A stretch of 64,000 nucleotides of DNA from Dactylorhiza incarnata (Eukaryota > Streptophyta > Magnoliopsida > Asparagales > Orchidaceae), in the NCBI GenBank assembly GCA_033032865.1, contig JAWHQI010000612.1:185001-249000 (forward strand), read 5' to 3'. Both the position numbers and the translations under genes were made by a program. This document shows, in pieces, positions 10,924 to 21,700 of this stretch. The notes under the pieces are model-generated. The model had not been told where the DNA came from. It ran no database searches and worked only from the letters and a program-made list of their open reading frames with translations. Within the stretch, counting starts at the first letter, position 1, and each line of letters begins with the position of its first letter.

Positions 10924-11571
10924 GAGATCGCCCAAGGGGCGATCTCCTCCTCGCGGAGGCGAGGTCGCCCAAGGGGGCGACCTCCTCACAGGGGAGATCG
11001 CCCAAGGGGGCGACCTCCTCACAGGGGAGATCGCCCAAGGGGCGATCTCATGGGGGGAGATCGCCCAAGGGGCGATCTCCTCCTCGCAGAGGCGAGGTCG
11101 CCCAAGGGGGTGACCTCCTCACAGGGGAGATCGCCCAAGGGGCGATCTCACGGGGGGGAGATCGCCCAAGGGGTGATCTCCTCCTCGCGGAGGCGAGGTC
11201 GCCCAAGGGGGCGACCTCCTCACAGGGGAGATCGCCCAAGGAGCGATCTCACGGGGGGGGGGGGGGGGGGGGGGGGGGAGATCGCCCAAGGGGCGATCTC
11301 CTCCTCGCGGAGGCGAGGTCGCCCAAGGGGGCGACCTCCTCACAGGGGAGATCGCCCAAGGGGCGATCTCACGGGGGGGAGATCGCCCAAGGGGCGATCT
11401 CCTCCTCGCGGAGGCGAGGTCGCCCAAGGGGGCGACCCTCCGGGGGAAAAGTCGTGCGGGGCGCGAAGCTCAACCTTTACGAGGAAAGAAAATGTGAGAC
11501 CACTTGGGCGATGGGGGACCGGCAGGGCTCGGATAGCTAATTTGAGATGATCGCCGATTTCTGGGTAAACA
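10237..11571 (-). mobile_element. LTR-b, tandem partner of LTR-a
   Basis: 1335 bp with the same ends, TATA box (10541-10549) and U5 as LTR-a. It is separated from LTR-a by only 10 bp (10227-10236). The length difference lies in the number of 101-bp units and in G-run length, including a run of about 37 G at 10886-10922. Both LTRs point the same way, giving LTR-LTR-PBS on the minus strand with no internal region. Confidence 0.7.
10752..11443. repeat. 101-bp palindromic minisatellite in LTR-b, with G-runs
   Basis: Same unit as in LTR-a, about seven copies, some incomplete (one unit near 10990 lacks the middle palindrome). It contains G-runs of about 37 (10886-10922) and about 27 (11253-11279). 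The strand carrying G is strongly prone to quadruplex formation. Confidence 0.92.
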
Positions 11572-11603
11572 ATATACTTATATATACTTAATATATATGT
11601 ACT

Positions 11604-11635
<32 letters not shown>

Positions 11636-12271
11636 CATATATATATACCTAAATACTTATATATCTATAGTATAAGTATATATATATGTATATATATATA
11701 TGTATATATATATACTTAATATATATATACATATATTTATATAAATATATACTTATATATATATATATATATATTTGTATAGATATATTTATATATATAC
11801 ATATATATATAAGTATATATATATGTATATACATATATATATATACATATACATATATACATATATATATATACATATACATATATACATATATATATAC
11901 ATATATACATATATATATACATATATATACATATATATATATTTATATATATACATATATATATACGTATATATATGTATATATTTATATTAAGTATATA
12001 TATATATTTGTATATATATATATTATATATATACATATACATATATATAAGTATATATATATTATATATATACATATATATATAAGTATATATATATGTA
12101 TATACACATATATATATACATATATACATATATATATACATATATATATACATATATATAAGTATATATGTATATATATATTAAGTATATATATATACAT
12201 ATATATGTATATATATACTTAATATATATATACATATATATATGTTTATATATATATGTATATATATATGT
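11572..12271. repeat. TA-rich microsatellite (right part)
   Basis: About 700 bp of irregular TATATG/TATACA/TATATT repeats. Frames encoding Tyr-Ile alternations are artefacts. It abuts the end of the Sirevirus-like LTR at 12272. Confidence 0.95.
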
Positions 12272-13583
12272 TGAAAGTATCTAGTCACATCCTAAATCAC
12301 CTAGAGGGGGGTCAATAGGTAGATTCTATGGCTTTACGCGGAATTAAAAATTATCAGAAAGACAAGCGCACAGAAAAGCAAACACAGCACAACACACGAA
12401 TTTATAGTAGTTCCCCGGAATGGGTACGTCCACTTTCCACCTCACCTATCTAGCACTCCTGGCTAGACTAGGCTACTTCACTAATCTCAGGTTATCAATA
12501 ACCTTATAACTCGGAGTCAAGCTCCAACAATCTCGGAGAACAAACTCTCCTACAACTCGATCCTCTTAACTAGGATCTACAATACTCGGAAGAAAAACTT
12601 CCTACAAGAGAGAATAAGGTTTTACAAAACACTTATAGATTGTGAACAATCTTCTTAAACTTCCTAAGAAATTTTTCCTTCAGATCTGAAATGAACAAAA
12701 CTCTTCTTCCTGAATAAACCTTTCAATCCTATCAGAATGGATAAAGAAGAGATTTTGAACAACTTGGAAAGCTTGATCTGAAACTTTAGAGTCAACGGGA
12801 TCTAGAGATGATTAGAGAAAATCGGAAGATCTAGATCTGGTCGACTGCTCTTGAGAAGAATCACAAAATCACTTTTTCTGTCGGAGACGGCGAGCTTGAG
12901 CGAGAACGATCGGCCGACAGAATACTATTCAGAGTTCTATTTTTCACGATTAGGGTTAAACGAAATAACCCTTAGATATTTATAGGAAAACATCTCTAAT
13001 GGCTAGAAGCGCAATTTCGGGAAAAGCTTCCACGTGTACTGTACATGGCGGAAGAGCCAGAAAGAACAAATTTTGAAATATTTAAAATGGAATAGTCGAA
13101 ATCGAATCTTGACAGTAACCAAATTCGGTTAATGGCATTAGCCGAATTCGATTAAACATCATTAGCCGAATTCGGTTAATCATAATAGACGAATTCGTCT
13201 AATCTCTACTTAGAAAAAGTTCTGGCTTCTTGAAATGGTTTAGCCGAATTCGATGAATGTCATTAGTCGAATTCGTACTTACAACATTTAATCTTCTAAG
13301 TAAAGACACCAACAACTCTAGTCCTTCATCTCTAGCACTTTGTATATGAAGTGCATCTCAATAGAGAGATTTCACATGAGTCAACACCTTGGTCTACACA
13401 ATGAGGAATTACATTGCATAGGCATGTGTTTGACGACTCATTGAAACCTGACATTGCTATGTACTTAGAATGGAATAACCTGCAATAACACAGCTAAAGT
13501 GCAGAATCAGATACAACCACAATTCATCTTAGTTTGAGGGGGACTTCTTCAAATCAGGGTAGTTGTGGCTACAATACCCAACA
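12272..13583 (-). mobile_element. Sirevirus-like 3' LTR (element i)
   Basis: 1312 bp. On the minus strand it begins TGTTGGGTATTG just after a polypurine tract and ends ACTTTCA, the same ends as the LTRs of the complete element at 55336-63521 (TGTTGGGG...CACTTTCA). It contains several near-palindromic GCCGAATTCGGTTAAT motifs at 13090-13280. The outer end sits directly on the TA microsatellite, so no target duplication can be read. Confidence 0.75.
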
Positions 13584-13585
13584 AT

Positions 13586-13597
13586 CTCCCCCTATTT
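13586..13597 (-). other. Polypurine tract of element i
   Basis: AAATAGGGGGAG on the minus strand immediately before the LTR. The same tract precedes the 3' LTR of element ii at 62141-62153. It primes plus-strand synthesis in LTR retrotransposons and fixes this LTR as the 3' one. Confidence 0.75.
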
Positions 13598-13771
13598 GAA
13601 GAAGTCAGAACCCTATTTACTAAGGTGAATTGCTCAGAGAATAATAATTATAAAATATGTGAGGAACAGAGAATCAACTAAATCATCAATCATAAAGATT
13701 AAATCACAGAACATCCACCAAAATATATAATGTTTTTAAAAGAGAAATAGAATCTAGAGTTCAAGCATTCA

Positions 13772-16262
13772 TCATTTCTCTTGACCCTTTGCCTTTTGAT
13801 TTTTCTTGAATTGTCTGTCAAAGTAGGCCTTTGGCTTCGAATAATACTTCGGAGGAGGTGGAGGAGGATTTGATTCTTTATGATTTTTGAAATGAATTTT
13901 TCTTTTTAGCATGGAGGCCTGCCACTTGTTAATTTCTTCTTTGTCATAATACTTTGAAGGCAGTTCATTTGAACAGCTAATTAGCTTGAAATGATCAAGA
14001 ATGATATTTCTAGATTCAGGGCTCCACACTTCACCATCAAATCTTCTCGGATTCACGGTTCTTTGATCTGAATATCTTGGACCTGCAACTCTTCTGGCAT
14101 CCTGCATGAATCCAGCTTCACCTGATCCACCTTGATCAGTCCTTGCTCTTTTCCTTGAGCGATCAACTTCATCATCTGACCAGTAATAGTTTTCCGGAGG
14201 CTGAATTTGTTCTGAAGGAGCAACAAATTCTTCTTCAGGATAATAATCTTGCTGTGAATCTTGACCTTGCCCCTGGAATCCAAGAGCATATCCTCTAGAT
14301 AGCTCTGCATGCAGCCACATATGGCTTGCATGAACATAAGCATTGGATTCCTGAAATCTACCTTCCAATTCTGAGCGAAGATCACTGATCTGAGATTGAA
14401 CTTGAATATTGGATTCTTGAATTTTTGCTTCTAGATCCCTGTGCATATCAAACATCTGAGTCTGAACCTTTTCATGCAATCTTTTCTCCCCCTTTCTGAC
14501 TTCTTCAGTCAGGGTTCGGATAATTTCAGACTTCATACCGTCCAAAGATTTCTGAATTTACTTAAGATTTTCTTCCCCATTTTTATAGATATGATGTTGT
14601 CCTTCTGGGAGATCTCTGGTGTTCAGAGCAACATGATCCAGACCATCCACCACGTGCTTTAGAGTTGAGGCTCCTTTTTCAAAATAATCATCCTGATTCT
14701 TCTTAAAGATATCAACACAATGAGTAACCTCATAAAGGTCGTTATTCAGATCTTGCTCTATGACTTTTGCTTTATCTCGTACTTGCTTTAAGGCGAATTC
14801 AAAATATTGTTTGTCTTTTCATCATGCTTTCAATATTTAGCAACAGCACATTTTCTGGAGAAGGGGAAAGAGGTTGAGGCCTGGAAGAGATACCGAAATC
14901 ATCTTCTGCAAAAAGAAACTCATCTGAATCAACGTCCTCTAGAGAGTAAAGACGTTGAAGCGTTGCTTTATCTTTGGTCTTATCGATAACTGGGGATGGA
15001 GATGGAGGAGCTTCACTATCAACAATAACTTCTTCAATTTCAGGAGCAGGATCTGATAGTGGTACTTCTGGAGCTTGTACACTTCCAACTGCAGACAAAT
15101 GCGGAGCAACTTCATGAGACTCCCCCTCAGAATTTGCATAGGTCTGCTTAGGAGATTCTGCATCGAGAAGAATGTCTGTACTCAGAACAGCCTTTCCACT
15201 GACAAGATCAGGGTGATCTCCCCCTTGATCCTTGCCATCACTATCTCCCCTTTGATCAGGGTGATCTCCCCCTTGAACACTGTCATTACTATCAGCATCA
15301 TCATCTTCTAGAACTTCTGTCTTGGAGATATCACTAGATTTCTCTTTTGGAAAGGTAACTAGAGGAGCCACTGGAGGTGCGGAAGGAGCTGGAGAAGCAA
15401 TTGGGGAAATTTCCGGAACTGAGCCTGGAGCTAGAGAGCACTCCCCCTCGAAAGGTTCGTCTACTGGCTCTAGTGAGGAGGTGTGAGATTTACTATCATG
15501 CTCTCTGTCAGAAACATCACAGATAATCTTCGGAGCCTTTGGAACTTCTGGAATTTGAACTTTGTGCTCACCAACTTTCCTTGCCCAACGATCAAGCATA
15601 GAAGCATTTATCTTCTTGAAATGATGGAGAGGAACTCTTGACCTCATGCTGAACTTCTGCTTGTCTAGCTGATTAAGATACAGAGAGAGAATTCTACCGA
15701 AGTTTGGAGATGACAAGCTGGAGGCAATTCTATCAAACAACACTCTGCCCCAATCCACTCTTTTTCTGCAGACGATTGATCCAAGCAGCTTGAACATCTC
15801 ATTAGACAGATAGTCATGGGAGCCGACTTTACACAGCAGTACCTTACCCAAAATATCAGACAACAATTTTCCTTCCTCATTCATTTCTTTTCGCTTGATA
15901 GAGGTAGTTCCCTTAGGCAAACCACAGAAGGAGAGAGCCTTCTTAAAATCTTTAGAGGAGAAGTTATCAGCTTCTACTACCACTGGTAGTTTTAGGAACT
16001 TGGTGAGGCTGGCAGAAGTAATCTTCACAGAGAGACCACTGATCCTACTCTTGATGACAGTCCCTTTCTTCCTGAGCTCCGCGTGACGATAGAACTTGAG
16101 AACCTCCTTCTCTAGAATCTTGCATGGATGTTCCAGGATGAAACTGAGCCCAGCAACATCGAGAATCAAAACGACATTTTGAAACTCATCCACTGAATCG
16201 TCGAAGCCAGTTCTGACGAGTTCACTTCCGGAGAGCAACCTATCGGAACCCTTCTTTGCCAT
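13772..16262 (-). pseudogene. Extra ORF of Sirevirus-like element i, coiled-coil protein
   Basis: The ATG at 16262 opens 487 residues. Then a one-base frameshift at about 14815 and a TAA at about 14555 interrupt what was one frame running to 13772. The N-terminal globular part (about residues 20-230) resembles the extra ORF of element ii: both carry a GKxLLCK motif followed by a Val-Asp-Trp (KRVDW here, KKVDW there). A long acidic Ser/Pro/Asp linker follows, then a coiled coil (about 14300-14530, MHRDLEAKIQESNIQVQSQI) and a basic Lys/Pro-rich tail. It lies just upstream of the 3' LTR, where Sireviruses carry an env-like or other additional ORF. It may match the family annotated in plants as a putative transposon protein; that name is inference. 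Function unknown. Confidence 0.7.
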
Positions 16263-16733
16263 TGATGACGATCGAGGAAGACGAGGCGTGGAAACTTAGA
16301 AATCGCAGATGTTACGAATCGAGCGATCGGGAGACGAAGGGTCGGAGCGAATAGACGAATGCGTGAACCCTATTCTCTCGATAGAAACATTTTATAGAAG
16401 GAGAAGAGATGCGCGCGTACCTTGGTTTTCGAAATTTAACTCTTCGGATCCAATAGGTTAGATAGAAAGCAATTTGAAATCCGGAACTACGTCGTTCGAC
16501 TATTGAATAGACGAATTCGGTGAATGGGTATGGCCGAATTTGGTTAATTGAAATATACGAATTCTGATATAGTCGAATTCGGTTAATCAGTATAGTCGAG
16601 TTCGGTTATATTATATAGTCGAATTTGACTATGTCGAATTCCTTGAGTCTTCTGGATGAAATATTTTCTTGAGCTTTTCTTGACTTATCTTCAAGGCTTG
16701 TCTTCAAGGCTTGTCTAGCTTACTTTATTTTAG
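16263..16733 (-). other. Non-coding leader of element i with GAATTC-type motifs
   Basis: No ORF. At 16500-16640 the motif TCGAATTCGGTTAA and variants recur about six times, the same motif found in the 3' LTR at 13090-13280. Short direct repeats of TCAAGGCTTGTCT occur near 16690-16715. The gag and pol of element i are absent; the element is cut off at 16733 by viral sequence. Confidence 0.6.
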
Positions 16734-17534
16734 CCCAGGATTATTATTAAAAGAAGACAAAAGAAATTTACAAGAACTGAAAGTAAGAACAAGAAAGAAA
16801 GAAAATTTACAATAGCTCTGAAAGGCCTTCTATCCCCTTCTTCCTCTGCTCGTTCCCCCTTTCTCAAGGTGAGTGGCCTTCTTATTTATAAGCAAACGGT
16901 GGAATGGAGATGCCTTTAGTGCTGGCAGGCATCTTGAATAGTCGAGATACTTGAGTGCTGGCATGCATCTTGAATAGTGGAGATGCTTTTACTTTGAGCG
17001 GCGTGGCTGGCAGGAATAAGTGTTGAGCGCTGGCAAACATCTTGAATAGTGGAGATTTGAATGGTTGTTCTGTACGGCTCCCCGAGGCTCAATACGGAAT
17101 CGGATTTTGAGCAAATCCGTAACTATAAATGGATTTAATATGCCTTTACCGGTTACCGTTTGAACCCGGCTAGATGAATCGGATTTTGAGCAAATCCGCA
17201 GCTATAAACGGATTTGATATGCCTTTACCGGTTACCGTTTGAACCGGGCTAGATAAATCGGATTTTGAGCAAATCCGCAACTATAAACGGATTTGATATG
17301 CCTTTACCGGTTACCGTTTGAATCGGGCTAGATGAATCGGATTTTGAGAAAATTCGCAGCTATAAACGGATTTGATATGCCTTTACCGGTAACCGTTTGA
17401 ACCGGGCTAGATGAATCAGATTTTGAGCAAATCCGCGGCTATAAACGGATTTGATATGGGGTTACCGGTTACCGTTTGAACCGGGCCAGTCCATAGATTT
17501 GAATCCGCTCTATAGAAAGCGTTGTGAGTCTGGT
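16734..17534 (-). promoter_or_regulatory. Viral intergenic region 1 (quasi-LTR) downstream of copy 1 ORF2
   Basis: Nearly collinear with the region at 24313-25269. In viral sense it runs from the ORF2 stop through five 79-bp repeats, then about three 67-72-bp repeats, a TATA box (TATTTATA on plus at about 16893-16900), and a pyrimidine-rich leader. It ends at 16734, about 11 bases short of where the tRNA-Met primer site would begin. In pararetroviruses this region holds the promoter and polyadenylation signal for the pregenomic RNA. Confidence 0.8.
17101..17490. repeat. 79-bp tandem repeats, intergenic region 1 (5 units)
   Basis: Units start at 17101, 17180, 17259, 17338 and 17417. Each contains CGGATTT-TGAGC-AAATCCG followed by a second CGGATTT ten bases on, so alternative small hairpins can form. 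Each also has a TATAAA and an ACCGGTTACCG element. Confidence 0.92.
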
Positions 17535-18791
17535 TTAGGAATCAAAAGAATCCAGACTTTCGTCATATGGGACTTGGGCAAAGAGGCCACCGAAAGGATC
17601 TGGTGTTGGTGTTGATGTAGAAGTAGATGTGATTGGGGAATGTTGACGATATTGTTGTTGCATTTTTTTGAATTTTTGAAATTGTAGGAAGCTTTGAAGA
17701 TCATCTTCCTTATCCGAAGGTGGGAGGAGGAGTGGTGATTTGGGGGGTGGAGTTCGTGGTAGTAGGATAGTTGGGGATGGAACAGGTGGGGTTGTAAGGA
17801 CGGGAGACAAAGTGCTGGTGGTGAGAAAATGTAGGATAACCTTGTCTGAAGCAAGGTCATTATTTAATTTAGGCCACCACTTGACTTTGAAGACTCGTAT
17901 GAGAGAGAACGGAAAATCTTCGGGATGAATTTTTGTAATGGCGAAGCTCCAGCAAAAGATCCAAGGGATTTTGAAGGAGCGGTGGAATTGGAGGGATTTT
18001 TTGAATGTGGGGATGGTGTACTTGGCGCACCAAGTCTGGTAGCTATGAGTGAGCGACAGTGGTAGGATTTGGGAAGAGGCACCATACTTTCTCCACCAGT
18101 CATAGAACCAGATGGGTAGAGTAGTCGGGCAAGTATTGTGGAATACCATGAACCATGAATGAGTGAATGGTCGAAAAAGGAATGTGCGAAACCAAACAAG
18201 TTGGTAATCGTGGTAGTTGTATGCAGGTGTGTTGAATAGGACTGAAAATGGGTGTGAAGTCCATGGATTGGACCATGAGGATGAGTCAATGACGTTTTGG
18301 ATGACACATTTAGAAAATGCGATCTGGGAAGGGTTGGTTTTGTCATTGGTATGAGTGATGGTGGCGGAATGAGTGTCGATGAGGATGAGTTCATAGAAGC
18401 GTTGGGTGTTGAGTGGGTCATCGAGCCAAAATGAGTTTGGGGGAAATGTTTTACTGACGTGTTTTTGGAGTGCGTCATAGGGTGGTGTTTGAGTAAAGTG
18501 GGTCAGATGAATATGCTCGGTGGTAGGTTGGGATATGTAAGCAGGATCTGATTGGGCGTAATTGGTGGTGAGTGGGATGGGCGTAGTTGGTAGTGCTTTG
18601 GTATGAGTAATTACATCTGAGTATGTCAATGGGGTGAATTTATATTGAGTGGGAACCGGAGGAAGTGTTTTGAGTGCATAATCTTGTGGTGTTTGAGTCT
18701 TCTGCGCGGCTGACTGTGGTGACTTGCTCATTGCCTTGTAAGAATTCACGAGTGAGGAAATCAGGAAGACAGTTGTCAGAGCCTTTGACAT
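17535..18791 (-). CDS. Viral ORF2 protein, copy 1 (intact, 418 aa)
   Basis: Uninterrupted from the ATG at 18791 (MSKALTTVFLI) to the stop at 17535. It overlaps the end of ORF1 by about 150 bp. A later Met (MSKSPQS) could be the true start. Residues about 110-310 form a conserved Trp/Tyr/Phe-rich block (FWLDDP, FYELILIDTHSATI, SWFMVFHNTCP, FYDWWRKYG). The last 110 residues are Pro/Ser/Thr-rich, then Gln-rich and acidic (PYDESLDSFDS). No transmembrane segment or catalytic motif is evident. It may correspond to the second ORF described in florendoviruses, whose role is unknown. It stays open while ORF1 of the same copy carries several frameshifts. Confidence 0.8.
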   Translation of the reverse strand: MSKALTTVFLISSLVNSYKAMSKSPQSAAQKTQTPQDYALKTLPPVPTQYKFTPLTYSDVITHTKALPTTPIPLTTNYAQSDPAYISQPTTEHIHLTHFTQTPPYDALQKHVSKTFPPNSFWLDDPLNTQRFYELILIDTHSATITHTNDKTNPSQIAFSKCVIQNVIDSSSWSNPWTSHPFSVLFNTPAYNYHDYQLVWFRTFLFRPFTHSWFMVFHNTCPTTLPIWFYDWWRKYGASSQILPLSLTHSYQTWCAKYTIPTFKKSLQFHRSFKIPWIFCWSFAITKIHPEDFPFSLIRVFKVKWWPKLNNDLASDKVILHFLTTSTLSPVLTTPPVPSPTILLPRTPPPKSPLLLPPSDKEDDLQSFLQFQKFKKMQQQYRQHSPITSTSTSTPTPDPFGGLFAQVPYDESLDSFDS

Positions 18792-21700
18792 ATTCAATAT
18801 CAAAATCAAAAACAGATAAAAGCGCTTGCCATCGGGCAAAAATTTGTTTAGAAACCAGATTTTGGACATCATTTTGTAAAATAAATTTTGCAGACTGGCA
18901 ATCAATACGTAAAAGGAATTTTTTTATTGATTAGATCATCTTGGAATTTTAAAATACACTTGACAATACTAAGTATTTCTTTTTTGATAGTATAATAATT
19001 TTTTTGCGGTCCGAGCCATATACCAGAATGGTAGCGGACTAAATGTTATGTGGTGGATTGTGGAAGACGTTGTTTGAGAATGCTGTCATAACCAATGTTA
19101 GAGGCATCTGTTTCGACTATCATGAATGCATGGGGGTGAGGTAAGCAGAGACAGGGAAGTGATTGGACTTTTGTTTTAATGGTGTGGATAATATCGGTGT
19201 GTTGAGAAGTCCATGGTAGTGGATTCTTTGGAGGCGTTGGTATAATGGAGCACAGAGTTGGCGTAGATTGGGAACGAAATCAGAAATATAATTGAGACAA
19301 CCAAGGAATCTTTGAAGTTGTGTTTTATCTTTAATAATATCAGGAAATTTAAATGTAAATTCAAGACTTCGTTGAATAGGAATTATTGTATTTCTGTGAA
19401 TATGATGTCCAAGAAAACGGATTTGGGTTTGAAATAATTTCATTTTTGGGAAGGAAATGACTAAGCCATTCTTTTTTATAATATATAAGAAGGTTTTGAG
19501 ATGTTTAGTATGTTGGTCGATTGAATCGGAAAAGATAAGAACATCATCAATATAAACAATAGAAAAAGTTGAATAAGGGTTAAGGATATCATTCATAATA
19601 TGTTGGAATTCCGAAGGAGCATTTTTTAAACCGAAGGGCATAACGTTCCATTCGTAGTGTCCAAAGGGGACTGTGAAAGCTGTTTTGTATCGATCTTTGG
19701 GATCGATTTGAATCTGCCAAAAACCAGATTTCATGTCGAATTTTGAAAAGATTTTTGCATTACTAAGTCGTTTGAGTAAATCACGTTTGTTAGGAATAGG
19801 GTAGCGAATCCATTGCAATACTTTGTTTAGTGGTTTATAATTAATGACGAGGCGTGGAATGCCACGTTCAATTTCTGCATTTTTCATGACATAAAATGCA
19901 GCACAACTCCAAGGGGAGTGGGAAGGTCGAATTAAATTTTTGTCTAATATGGTTTGGATTTCGGTTTTACAAACTTTAAGGAGTTCGTGATTCATTTGGA
20001 TTGGTCGTGCTTTAGTTGGAATATTTCGTTCGGAAAAGTCTGTTTCATATGGAAGTTGTATAATATGTTTCTTGCGGTCCCAGAAAGCATTGGGCAATTC
20101 CGCACAAACTTCTGTTTTGAATAATTCTTCTAACTGGTGAATGTGTGATTTGGTAGTTGGTGATTGTAATTGATTATCAATGTGGGCATGAGATAGATTA
20201 TCTTGTAGATAAAGAAGTTTGTTTTGCTTCTGTTGGATAAGATTAATATGTTGAAAAATCGAATGTTGTTGTAAAAGATTAAGTTGTTTTTGTCGAACAG
20301 GGTGGATAAATTTAAAAAGGACAGTTTGTCCCATAATGTTAGTACTAATACCGTTAGTGGAAACTTGAAAAGGATAGATTTGTGTGAGAAAAGGAGTGCC
20401 AAGTATTATGTCAGTGTTTAAATTATTAATGATAATAAATTGATGTCTAACGCAAAATGATCCGTTACAAATTGAAGCTTGGGTGAGTTTGCTATTAATT
20501 TGTAAAGGTGAATTGTTTGCAGCAATTAAAACTTCATTTGTATGTTCATAGTATTTGGTTGGTATAAGACCGTCACGGATGCAGCTCTGGTCTGCACCGC
20601 TGTCCATCATGGCAATGAATGTCTGTGTAAAATTATGAACAGTTATGGTAATGTGTATTAACCATTTTTGGAATTGAATGCGATCTGTGGTGGAAAGAAA
20701 GGAGGCATCTGTGGGTGGGGTGTGAGAAATAGAGATTGGAGGGGGAGGAGCTGCAGGAGGTTGAGGTTCGGTTGGTAGTGGGGAGAGTAAGCTTTGGAGT
20801 AACGAGAATTGTGTTTCATGAGCAAGATGTTTGACATCGAGTGCATGAATTTGGGTTTTAAGTAGTTGGATTTCTTGTTTAAGGCGGTGAATTTCAGTGT
20901 GTAAGTCTTTAATGGCAGGTGTTTTTTGAGTGGACGTTTGTGGATATTTATCAAATAGTTTGGAAATACTAAAAGGTTCGATTAAAGAGATTTTATTGTC
21001 TTGTATGACTAGGGTTTGTAACTTTTCAAAAAATTGTTTTTGTTGTATGGGGTCAGGTATTTGTTGAATTATTTCAAAGATGAAGTCTTCGGTATCAGTT
21101 GGAGTTGTTCTGATCATGTTAACTTGCTTTTTGCAAAGGCAAGTGAAGGGTTGATCAGACGAGCTGGAGGAGTTATAAGAAATTTGGTCATTGTCTGAGA
21201 TGTGAAGGATTTGAAATTTATCTTTTAATTTGATCTTGACGTCGTTGCTAACATCAGAAAGGTCATCAATGATTTCATTGATGCGTCCTTTGTTGCGGCA
21301 TTTTGCAGCAATATGGCCTTTTTGGCCACATTTGAAGCATGTGATGGAAGTAGAGTGATGAGGACGTTTGGTTTGATGAGGATATGGTTTAGACGTGGGA
21401 GGTTCCTTGGGATAGGAAAAAGGTCGTCGTTTAGAATAAAATCTATTAGATCGAGTGAGATTTTTGTGAGATTTGCGTTGTGCAGTGGAAGGAGCAGATA
21501 GGCCAGTGATGCCAAAAGCGTCACAGAAAGAGACGAGTTCTCGGCGCTTACTGCCATATTTTGCTTGGAATTTAAGTTCTTGGCATGCAGTTAAGGCTTC
21601 ACTTTTGACATAGGCGAATAATTGGTCATAAGTCATTTGATTAAAATCAATGTGGTCAGTACCCATTTCCTTTTGAAGATTGAGCATGATCCTTTGGGAA

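Noticed and set aside
9465..11443. Regular repeats resembling a CRISPR array
   Set aside because: The repeats are contiguous 101-bp minisatellite units without unique spacers, in a plant LTR.
9384..11550. Frames of up to 273 codons rich in Gly, Asp, Arg, Pro on both strands
   Set aside because: They are produced by the 101-bp palindromic repeats inside LTRs and exist in several frames at once.
11649..12222. Long frames of alternating Tyr and Ile on both strands
   Set aside because: They are translations of TA microsatellite; no start context, no homology, and mirrored on both strands.
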